In this document: piece by piece, positions 1-8,042 of the stretch
Numbering within the stretch: position 1 is the first letter of the stretch
How the letters are laid out: each line of letters starts with the position of its first letter
NCBI GenBank assembly: GCA_016098155.1
Contig: JAAAJB010000830.1
Location: forward strand, 1-11,270
Reading direction: 5' to 3'
DNA from: Actinomortierella ambigua
Lineage: Eukaryota > Mortierellomycota > Mortierellomycetes > Mortierellales > Mortierellaceae
Length of the DNA stretch: 11,270 bases
Position numbers and translations under genes: made by a program
The notes under the pieces: model-generated
Told to the model about the DNA's origin: nothing
The model's database searches: none
What the model saw: the letters and a program-made list of their open reading frames with translations, nothing else

Positions 1-6
1 AAATAG
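1..6 (+). other. End of an upstream lipin intron (3' splice site)
   Basis: The lipin frame is closed by the in-frame TAG at 4-6, and lipin-like residues start right after it. AAATAG is a good 3' splice site, so bases 1-6 are probably the end of an intron that starts outside the window. The acceptor could also lie a few bases later. Confidence 0.55.
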
Positions 7-3000
7 AAGGCAAGCGAGGTGCTTTTCACGAAAAACCAAGTTTCCTTTGAAGAGTTTAGTCAGGACCCTCTCAAGTTCCTGAATGACCCATGTTTAGTGT
101 GCCTCGTCAATGACAAGTAGGGTCCTTTTCTTTTTTTTCGGCAACATCTTCAAACCCTGTTTTTTCGTCTTTCACCCTTTAGAGTGACAAACACGTCTCC
201 TTTCTCTCAATCAACCCTTTTTGCCCACTTTTAACCAATAGGTACTTCACATGGTCAGCAGCAGGCCCTCAGCTTGCATCGCTTCTTCTCTTCCATCAAC
301 CATTGCCAGACTCGACTCTCCATCAGCTCTCGGCGAAGGATGCACGCTCGTTCCATTTGACGGATGAAACAGAGCCCCCGACATCGACTTCCTCGTCGCG
401 TGCTGGTGGCGCACCCCCAACACGGTTTAGTGCATTGTCGCGATGGTTCCGCGGGTCGCCTTCAACCTCTTCTACAACAACGACCACCACGATGACCACT
501 ACCAACTCTTCGACGACGATGGTGTCCTCAATGTCCGTTTCTACGACTGGGGATTCTGACAGTCAGGCGAAGCAGCAGAAACTTGGCTCCTCATCTTCCC
601 CGTCTCTGGATGCCGTTTCTTCCAACCCACCACAGGCATCAGAGAACGAAAAACTGCTATCGTTGGAGGAGGGTCAGGATTTAATTGAGGACGAGGAGAG
701 CAATGAGACTATTACGGTTGTTGTCGAAAAGAGGTCTGGTCCCCACGCGCACTCGAGACATGATCGACGATATGCCAAAACCCTTCGACTGACCTCTGAC
801 CAGCTAGTATGTGCCCGCGCTGGGGGTTTCTTGTTTGTTTCTCATTCGGAGAGTAGACTTTTCTTTCTCTCTTTCATGATGTTTTCCATGTGGTGTGGGC
901 GTGAGGCCTGTGTCATCTCTAACCAGTACTTTGTATACCATTTTTTCTTCTCTAACAAAACCTGTCCCCTTTTCCCTCATTGTTTAGAAATCGCTCAACC
1001 TCAAGCGAGGCGCCAACACGCTCACATTCTCAGTGGCATCGTCCTATCAGGGCAAGGCAACATGTGTGGCCAAGCTATTCCTATGGCAATACGACTACCA
1101 GGTAGTAATCTCGGATATTGACGGGACCATCACCAAATCGGATGCGCTGGGCCACCTGTTTACGATGGCGGGCAAGGACTGGACCCACCTTGGTGTGGCC
1201 AAGCTGTACACGGACATTGTGAACAATGGATACCATGTGCTATACCTGACGTCGCGTGCCATTGGGCAGGCGGACTACACACGCAAGTACCTAAAGGGGG
1301 TGGAGCAGGACAATTACCAGCTGCCGGACGGGCCGGTGATCATGAGTCCCGACCGGCTGTTTACGGCGTTCCACCGAGAGGTGATCATGCGGAAGCCAGA
1401 GGAGTTTAAGATGGCGTGCTTGAGAGATATTAAGCGGCTATTTGGAGAGCGCAACCCTTTCTATGCAGGGTAAGTGTTGACCATGTTTTGTGTTTGTCGA
1501 AAATTTTTACTGCCGACGACAACAATATCAAACGTGAAGCTGAACCAAAGGGTCAACATTCTCAAACTTGTAGCTTCGGAAACCGATACACGGACATGCT
1601 CTCATATCGCTCAGTCTCGGTCCCGGTTTCGCGCATCTTTACGATTGACCCTGGCGGAGAAGTCAAGCTCGAGCTGCTGAGCACCTACAAGTCGACGTAA
1701 GTGGAGATCAGACATTGTATGTTCAGGAGTAGCCAACACCTTGCTCTGCTCACATGCACTCACCCAAAATTGATTTTCTCCCTCTCTCCTCCCTTGTACT
1801 CCCCAGGTACATCGCACTGAACGATTTAGTTCACCAAATGTTCCCGTGTCAAAAGGTAGTCTCAGAGTACAATGACTGGAACTACTGGAAGCAACCCTTA
1901 CCAACCATCGAGCTCCCACTGGCTCCAACATCGACGCCTCAGCCACTACAGACCAAGATCCCGATTGACAGCGGACATAACAGTGGCGGCCACTCACAGC
2001 ATCATCAGATGGGGACCATTCCAGTATCGCCATCTTCAAGCGGAGGGAGACTAGGCGTGATACGGACGTTGACCAATTCCCTGACCTCTGCCGGTTCACT
2101 GAAGAAGCGGCCCTCGATCCCTGCTTTCGCATCGTCTCCAGCGGCATTGGGACACGGTGCAAATGCGTTCTTGGCGACTTCTTCGATGACGACTATGACG
2201 ACCATGACGACCACGACGATGAGCACGACGACAATGAGTGCTGCTGCTGCGACGTCGACGACGATTCAGATGGGATCCAGTGGAGACAGGGCTAGTGGCG
2301 GCGATAGTGTCCAGTCGTCCAACGGAGGAGCTAGTGGAGGTTTTGTTCCAGCCTCACCACCACCGTCGTCGGCGCCGAGTCGCCTGGACATTGCCACCAA
2401 GGGTCGGCGGTTGTCATTGTCATTGATGCGGTACGGCAGCAGCAACAGCCAGAACAGCGCGTCGTCGACGGCGACGATGGCGACAACGTCATCGTCCTCC
2501 AGCAGTCAGGCAACGCTCGTAGAGTCTGGTACCAGCATTGCAGCTACATATTCGTCCTCTTCGGTGACATCATCGACATCCTTGTTGGCTGGATCGACAA
2601 CCATGTCCGCGACCACATCCTCCTCCTCCTCTTCTTCTTCCTCGGCAGCAGTAACCTCAGGGATCATTGGCCAAGGAGTCATTGGTGGTTCCTCCCTCCC
2701 CCTATCCTCCTCCTCCTCCTCGCCAGGCGATAGCACTATCGACGTTTCGACCAGCGACAATGACCATCGTGGGGATGGATCCCGGATCGTCGTCGAAAGA
2801 AGAGCAGCCTCCGCTTCACCACCGCCACCAGCCGCCCCACCTGTTACTCGTAGCCGTGGATTCTCAGTGTCGCCACCACCCTTGGCCAGTCGGCTCTCCG
2901 AAACTTTGCTGCCTTACTTGCGAGGGTCCAGTTCTCTCAGCAGCAGTTTGAATCACAGTGCTAGTGTGGCAGCGGAAAATTCGACGCCACCGCCGACAGC

Positions 3001-3556
3001 AACAGCGACCACAATAACAACAACATCAGCGACGACGATGGTGGCAGGTCGAGGCCGAAGCCATAGCAGCGCCGGTAGTGGCGGTGGCAACAACAACAAC
3101 AACAACAGTAACAACAACAGCAGCAGTAATGGTGGTTCAGCGGGCGACGGGACTGTGTTCTTGCTGGACGAGCAAGACCAGCTGGCTCTGGACAATATGG
3201 AGCCGATTGTTGGTAGCTGGCCAACGTCGGATCGGTTGGCGAACTTGCATCGACATGGCGGCGGTAGTAGCGGAGGAGGTGGGAGTGGAGGAGGAGGAGG
3301 CGGTGGTGGTGGCTTTTCATGGACGGGCCGCGGGATGGAGGAGCAGTCGGTGTTGTTGTCGCCTTTCACGGAGCTGGGCTCGGAGCGACGATATGGCGGT
3401 GTGGAGGAGGACGAAGATGAAGATGTAGACGAGGATCTTGATTTGGAGGATGAGGACGACGAGATTGACTATGAAGATGATGATGAACTGGAACTAGAGG
3501 AAGAAGAAGAGTTGTTTCCGGACGAAGAGCCGCATCTGGAAGCACCGTTTTTGTAG
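7..3556 (+). CDS. PAH1: Lipin / Pah1-type phosphatidate phosphatase, 3' part (five exons)
   Basis: Mg-dependent phosphatidate phosphatase that converts phosphatidate to diacylglycerol at ER and lipid-droplet membranes. Exons 7-116, 242-806, 988-1469, 1574-1696 and 1807-3556 join to 3030 nt with no internal stop (1009 residues plus stop; numbering counts from base 7). The N-terminal N-LIP domain lies outside the window. Visible in order: a VSFEEF...YFTW lead-in (residues 10-41), a Ser/Thr-rich insert (about 60-190), YAKTLRLTSDQL (214-225), then the catalytic LNS2/HAD domain with DIDGT (268-272, bases 1114-1128) and AFHREVI, ending near KSTYIALNDLVHQMFP. W454 lies in NYWKQPLPTIE, the counterpart of the WRDPLP motif that yeast Pah1 needs in vivo. 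About 500 low-complexity residues follow, then an acidic tail (about 960-1004). In yeast the acidic tail recruits the Nem1-Spo7 phosphatase, which activates Pah1. The family call is secure; function of the long tail is not known. Confidence 0.95.
117..241 (+). other. Lipin intron (125 bp)
   Basis: Donor GTAGGG, acceptor AATAG. The intron interrupts a Lys codon after two bases. Joining gives VNDK-YFTWSAAGP, which matches the lipin pattern of a lysine followed by YxxW. The body is T-rich and read-through hits a stop at once (TAG 118-120). Confidence 0.9.
807..987 (+). other. Lipin intron (181 bp)
   Basis: Donor GTATGT, acceptor TTTAG, between codons. A CTAAC branch-point candidate sits at 952-956, about 31 bases before the acceptor. 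Splicing joins LTSDQL to KSLNLKRGANTLTFSV, the sequence expected just before the catalytic domain. Without splicing the upstream frame would run on through the intron to 1121 and miss the catalytic frame. Confidence 0.92.
1470..1573 (+). other. Lipin intron (104 bp)
   Basis: Consensus donor GTAAGT and acceptor TTGTAG, splitting a Gly codon after two bases. Joining gives PFYAGFGNRYTD, which is the conserved FxAGFGNR element of lipins. Confidence 0.95.
1697..1806 (+). other. Lipin intron (110 bp)
   Basis: Consensus donor GTAAGT and pyrimidine-rich acceptor CCCCAG, splitting a Thr codon after two bases. Joining gives STYKSTYIALNDLV, the last helix of the catalytic domain. Confidence 0.94.
2170..2262 (+). 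repeat. ACG/ATG-rich trinucleotide tract in the lipin tail
   Basis: Imperfect GACGAC/ATGACG/ACCACG trinucleotides encode a Thr/Met/Ser run with an alanine cluster at the end. Such tracts change length by slippage. The reading frame is kept throughout. Confidence 0.7.
3088..3125 (+). repeat. (CAA)n-type microsatellite encoding poly-Asn
   Basis: CAA/AAC trinucleotides run from 3088 to 3107, continue after AGT with AACAACAAC, and end in AGC repeats. The product is an Asn-rich stretch followed by Ser within the disordered lipin tail. Confidence 0.85.
3258..3314 (+). repeat. GGN trinucleotide tract encoding poly-Gly
   Basis: GGC/GGT/GGA codons with a few AGT/AGC give a Gly-Ser run of about 19 residues in the lipin tail, ahead of the acidic C terminus. 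Confidence 0.85.
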
Positions 3557-3936
3557 ATACCCTGCTTACTTACTTCTTGCTAACTCGAAGGATATAAAGT
3601 AGAGTCTTGTAAAACTGCTTTGGTGTTTTTTTTTTCTGGACAAAACAGACATGCCAAGTAAACAATACGCCTCCTCTAGCCCTTTCTCACCCTCCCACCC
3701 CTTTGAGGCTGAAGACGTAACGTCTCTAGTTGGCCCCTCCTGAAATTCATGCAGGAGATGCAGTAAAGCCTTTTTAGAACGAGGGGATGTTGGTTATCAA
3801 GCGAGCCCTTTATTCCAAAGGGCAACATGCAATTTGGTGTGTCTTGGAGAGGGAAAGGGCTACGAGTTTTGATTGTTCTGTCTTCTTTTCTTTTTCTCAA
3901 CATTCTTTTTTTCTTCCTTCAACACTCTACACTCAA
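3557..3936 (+). promoter_or_regulatory. Lipin 3' flank and alkaline phosphatase leader
   Basis: This 380 bp gap separates two genes on the same strand. A TATAAA at 3593-3598 could be a lipin poly(A) signal variant, followed by a T run near 3625-3634. CTCCTG (3737-3742) and CAGGAG (3752-3757) could pair as a short hairpin with a 9-base loop. The last 60 bases are pyrimidine-rich, typical of a fungal 5' leader. No CACGTG site of the Pho4 type is visible. Exact transcript ends cannot be read from sequence. Confidence 0.4.
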
Positions 3937-5009
3937 ATGACCAAAAATTTGGTTGTCATACTTTACGCTGCGATGGGTGCTGCCTCCATCGTAGCTGCTC
4001 AAGTCGGGCAGTTCAGTCGCCATTCTGCATGTCCGGACCTTGGCTGCATTTTCCCTCCAGACAGGTAAAACAAAAAACAAAAAAAAAACAACTCATGGGA
4101 ACGAATGTTCCGGTTTCTATCTTTCCTCCCCTCGTGCCCATTAAAAACGTCCCAGCTGAGAACCCTTGTGTATTTTTTCTTGTTTCTGTTTCTCGTCCAC
4201 TAATCCTCCTTTCCCCTGCCACCACACTTTTTCCATCAATCCTGATAAATTGGAAAACCACACAATCCTCAACATAAAACAACTCGATAAAAAAAAAGAG
4301 CCAACTTTCTCGCCGGAGCAAAGTTTGATGTTCGCGTAGAAGTGCACGCAGAGGATGGTCAGACGGCCAACCCAGACTTTAAGCTGACGATCGAGAAGCT
4401 CGAAAAGATTGACCGGAAGCAGCAACACAACATCGCCGACACCAAGGGCGCTGTCGACTTTTCAACATTCACAAAGGTCCCATCCACTGCTCTTGAGCGA
4501 TGGAACTTCACCTACGTGCCAGACGCCAGGGCGTACTGGCAAGACGCCGACGGTGTCGCTGGCGTTACAAAGCCGGTCGATGTGGCGGCGATGGCCTGGC
4601 GGCAGGTACAGTTGAAGGAGCCCGGCGATTACAAGGTGGTCCTCCAGTACAACGGCGGGCTTCAAGCGACGGAGGCGGTGTGGCACGTCCGTGCCGTCGA
4701 GGAAAAACGCCGTGCCAAGAACGTGATCCTGTTCATTGGTGACGGGATGACGACGTCGATGATCACTGCGGCTCGCGTTATGTCCAAGCATCGTGTCAAT
4801 GGCATCTATCAAACGCATTTGAACATCGACCAGTTCTCGGATCTGGGCCATATCATGACCCATTCTCTGGTAAGAAAAATGTTACTTCGTAGCTGTACTT
4901 CCCCCCCCCCTCCTTGCATTTAGTATCCCTTCTCTCCTCCTCCCCTTATTTTTTTTTTGACTTTCGTCTAGCGTCCAAGAGACAGTTTGGGACAGTTTCA
5001 GGAGAAGTA

Positions 5010-5051
<42 letters not shown>

Positions 5052-6506
5052 CCGTACTCTCCTATTTTCTTGCCCTCCTATCAATTACTCTCGTTTCTTA
5101 CTGATCGCGCTTTCATTCCCTTTGGACCTCTCCCATGCCTCCCCCCCCTTCCTCTCCTCTCTCCCTCCCAGGCCTCCATGATCACCGACTCGGCCAACTC
5201 GGCATCCGCCTACAACTCTGGCCACAAGAGCGTCCCGAACGCTCTCGGCGTCTACCCCGACACCTCACCGGATACCCTGGACGACCCCAAGGTCGAGCTC
5301 ATCGCCGAGTTGCTGCGTCGACGACCCGCCCAGCGCGGTGGACGGGGCGGCGTCGGGATCGTGACGACAGCCGCGGTCCAGGACGCGACACCGGCGGCCG
5401 TGTTTTCGCACACGCGACGCAGAGATGACATGGACGTCATCACGGACCAAATGATCCGCGGCGAGGGCGCCGTGGTCGCGGATGTGTTGATGGGCGGTGG
5501 TGGCGAGTTTTTTCACAGTCGACAAAACGGGAAATCATTGAACGGCACAGACTATTACGAGCTGTACAAGACCCAGTTTGGGTATTCGGTCGTCCACGAT
5601 CGAGAGAGTCTGTTGGCGTACTCGGGTCCGGGACCGCTGTTGGGGATTTTCCATCATGGCAACATGGATGTGTGGCTCGATCGGAATGTCTACCGCGAAA
5701 ACATCAACGACCCCACGCAGGACCCACAAGGGTTGGGCCAGCCGCCGACACACCAGCCCAATCTGGACGAGATGGTCGTTCAAGCGATGGAGGTCCTGGA
5801 GCGTCGATACCATGAGCCCGGCTGGTTCTTGATGGCCGAGGCGGCGTCGATCGATGGTATGATGCATCCGTTGGACTATGACCGTGCCCTGGCCGATCTG
5901 CTGGAGCTCGATATGACGGTCGGCAAGACCCAGGCTTGGCTCAAGCAGCGTGGGCTCGACAAGGACACGCTGATCATTGTCACGGCGGACCATGGTCACG
6001 CCTTTGATGTTTATGGATCTGTCGACACAGAGTTTTTCAACAGTGGCAAGGGAAGCATCAATGAGGATGCTCCAGATCTGCAAAAGCGCAACGCTATCGG
6101 AACATATGGTCATTCGGGATGGCCTTCGTATGAGGACAAGGATGGCGATGGCTTTCCAGACGAGTGGAAGGTGCGGTTCACATTGGCTGCCGGAGTGGTA
6201 TCGGCGCCGGCTCATCATGAGCAGTTCCAGGTCCACACTCATGGCAGGCGGCAGCCTGCAGTGGGGATGACAGGGAGCCATCATCAGTACACGGTGCATG
6301 TCCCCAACACGAACGAAGATCAGGATGGTATGTACAAGTCAGGCACACTACCTGTCAGCGAAAGCGTTGGTGTCCACTCCATGCAGGACGTCCCCGTGTT
6401 TACACAAGGTCCTGGGTCAGAACTGTTCCGAGGTGTGATGGACAACACTCAGGTCTTTCATAATATCGCAGCTATCCTGGGACTAGGCGAGCAGGTGGAC
6501 AAGTAG
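3937..6506 (+). CDS. Secreted alkaline phosphatase, PhoA family
   Basis: Metal-dependent phosphomonoesterase, probably exported. Exons 3937-4064, 4299-4869 and 5172-6506 give 677 residues. Residues 1-21 look like a signal peptide ending VAA|Q. An in-frame ATG at 3787 exists, but 3937 was chosen because it puts this signal at the N terminus. Residues 30-180 form an N-terminal domain (CPDLGCIFPPDRANFLAGAKFD) seen in extended members of the family. The catalytic domain has D191 in FIGDGM, nucleophile S240 in TDSANSA, D304 and T306 in DATPAA, R317, E456/D461/H465 in EAASIDGMMH, D506/H507 in TADHGH, and H635. These align with E. coli PhoA D51, S102, D153, T155, R166, E322, D327, H331, D369, H370 and H412. 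A DKDGDGFPDEW calcium-type loop (555-565) is inserted between the last two metal sites. No GPI signal is seen. It converges on the kinase gene, and a 3' copy lies at 9703-10241. Confidence 0.94.
4065..4298 (+). other. Alkaline phosphatase intron 1 (234 bp)
   Basis: Donor GTAAAA, acceptor AAAAAG, splitting an Arg codon after two bases. Joining gives FPPDRANFLAGAKFD. The next AG (4299-4300) would shift the frame and hit a stop. The acceptor follows a run of A with no pyrimidine tract, which is unusual, so the exact boundary is less certain than for the other introns. Confidence 0.75.
4870..5171 (+). other. Alkaline phosphatase intron 2 (302 bp)
   Basis: Donor GTAAGA, acceptor CCCAG, between codons. 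Joining gives IMTHSL-ASMITDSA and restores the active-site serine segment. The intron is pyrimidine-rich and holds a C10 run (4901-4910) and a TC microsatellite. Confidence 0.92.
5015..5046 (+). repeat. (TC)16 microsatellite
   Basis: A perfect TC dinucleotide run of 32 bases inside intron 2 of the alkaline phosphatase gene. Its length is likely variable between strains. Confidence 0.95.
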
Positions 6507-7013
6507 GATAGTTACAGCTATAATGTGGGTGATTGGCCAGCGCTCATTAAATGCTAGAGTCATAGCTCTCTCTTCCAGAGATCATTCAGTGTTTGACACT
6601 CTCAATACCCTGCTCAGCATTGTCCAGAGAGAATTTGCTGTTTCCTTAGTAGCCAACACCTTTGCCACAAAACAATTCTCTAATGATTACGGCTTGATCA
6701 ACACTGTTTTTGTTTGATTCTTTGCAGATATTGAATGATGTCATGATGTGGGTGAGATTGGATGCTGGTAGAGCTCCTTATTCACTCAAGAGAAGCAAAA
6801 CAAGCTGCGTATCATAAACCAACACTTCTCAAACTCGAAGTTAGTATTTAAGGCGTGGATAATTTCCTGCAAACATTTGACGGTGATGCACTTCAATGGT
6901 TTCCATTGTCACAATATTCTACAGAACACAAGATATGGGACCCCACTTCCCACCTAAGTGCCAAAGCTAAGAAACAGCCGTTGAAAAAAGCATCAATTCG
7001 AGATCCAATTAAG
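6507..7013. other. Convergent intergenic region, copy 1
   Basis: About 507 bp between the stop codons of the phosphatase (+) and the kinase tail (-). ATTAAA at 6546-6551 may be a poly(A) signal for the phosphatase; copy 2 has ATTGAA there. A 32-base block at 6780-6811 is identical in copy 2 (10501-10532) although the surroundings differ at many positions. A TTTGCAG preceded by T-rich sequence (about 6709-6727) resembles a 3' splice site and is conserved in copy 2, but no exon is apparent. No gene is supported. Confidence 0.6.
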
Positions 7014-7514
7014 CTACTGTCTCTGAAAGAGCTCCATCCTTTGCTGCGAGCCAAGGTGGCCTTGGGCAGCAGCCTGCCTGTACCATGCAAGCGCATGGAT
7101 CTTGTCCACGCGAACGCCTCGGCCTCGCTCATACAGTCGCCCGAGATTGTGCTGAGCTGTCGCATACCCTTTCTCGGTCCCGAATCTCCCGACACGATTC
7201 ACCTCAACAGCATCCGAGTCACTGCATGGTGTACGTCGATCAGGCGACGTTAGCCACTTGACATGGAAGTGTGCACTTGGATATCCTTTGTCGTGGGCCC
7301 TGGTGAACAAATCGAGTGCGTGGTGGTCACTTGGCTCAACACCAAAGCCGAGTTCATACATCGACGCGAGATTCCCGTGGCCATGTGCATTACCCTGGGC
7401 CGAGCTTTTTTTGTACCATTCCACAGCCAATATATCGTCTTGTTCGACCCCTTGACCCAAGTCATACATCCATCAAAGATTGCACTGCCCAGATGGATTC
7501 CCTTGGTTGGCCGC
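7014..7514 (-). pseudogene. Sel1-repeat tail of the kinase gene, behind two stop codons
   Basis: This stretch continues the kinase frame after TAG 7515-7517. A second stop, TGA at 7473-7475, stands where copy 2 has GGA (Gly) in NLGWMYDLGQGVEQ. After it 151 codons stay open to the TAG at 7014-7016. They contain Sel1 units (MYELGFGVE, NLGRLYERGRGV...ALAWYRQAAAQG) and match the second copy (10736-11179) closely, with one 3-residue insertion (RFG). It is either the dead tail of a truncated gene, a segment reached by read-through, or part of a different transcript. No intron that would skip both stops is evident. Confidence 0.75.
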
Positions 7515-8042
7515 CTAGGTGTACCACTTGACCGCCTCTACATCGCTCTGTTCGACACCTCGACCATACAAGTACATCAATCCAAGGTTCTTCTGTGCTT
7601 GCGGATTCCCCTGGCTGGCCGCCTTGGTGTACCACTTGACCGCGTCGACATCGCTCTGTTCGACACCTCGACCATCCAAGTACATCAATCCAAGATTGCG
7701 CTGCCCAGATGGATTCCCTAGGCTAGCTGCCTTTGTGTACCACTTGACCGCCTCGACGTCGCTTTGTTCGACACCTCGACCCTGTTCGTACATCAATCCA
7801 AGGTTACACTGTGCATTTGAATTCCCTTGGCTGGCTGCCTTGGTGAACCACTTGACCGCCTCGACCACGCTCTGTTCGACACCTCGACCATGTTCGTACA
7901 TCGATCCAAGATTAAACTGTGCATTTGGATTCCCCTGGCTGACCGCCTTGGTGTACCACTTGACCGCCTCGACATCGCTCTGTTCGACACCTCGACCCTG
8001 TTCGTACATCGATCCAACTATAAACTGTGCCCTTGCGTCCCC
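7503..8042 (-). repeat. Five tandem 108-bp Sel1 units
   Basis: Near-identical 108-bp units lie at 8042-7935, 7934-7827, 7826-7719, 7718-7611 and 7610-7503, each coding for 36 residues. The core for GRGVEQSDVEAVKWYTKA is almost unchanged between units. Diverged units follow at 7502-7395 and 7394-7287. The similarity at DNA level points to recent unequal exchange or conversion. Confidence 0.93.

Noticed and set aside
2953..3369. Long minus-strand frames with poly-Pro and poly-Leu opposite the lipin tail
   Set aside because: They are the antisense of Gly, Asn and Ser trinucleotide runs; open frames are expected there and no domain is visible.
3787..3936. Upstream in-frame ATG that would add 50 residues to the alkaline phosphatase
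   Set aside because: The extension has no conserved features and would bury the signal peptide that starts at 3937.
5535..6299. 254-codon minus-strand frame opposite the alkaline phosphatase
   Set aside because: The plus strand encodes a complete catalytic domain here; the antisense frame shows no recognisable motif and no proper context.
7290..7440. Cluster of G in copy 1 versus A in copy 2 (11000-11150), suggesting repeat-induced mutation or methyl-C decay
   Set aside because: Nine G-to-A against four A-to-G differences, mostly at silent third positions and about six at CpG; too few, and direction unknown without an outgroup.
7515..7550. Possible mini-intron removing the TAG stop in the kinase array
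   Set aside because: Candidate GT and AG pairs are only about 25-60 bases apart, lack a branch point and do not remove both stops in frame.
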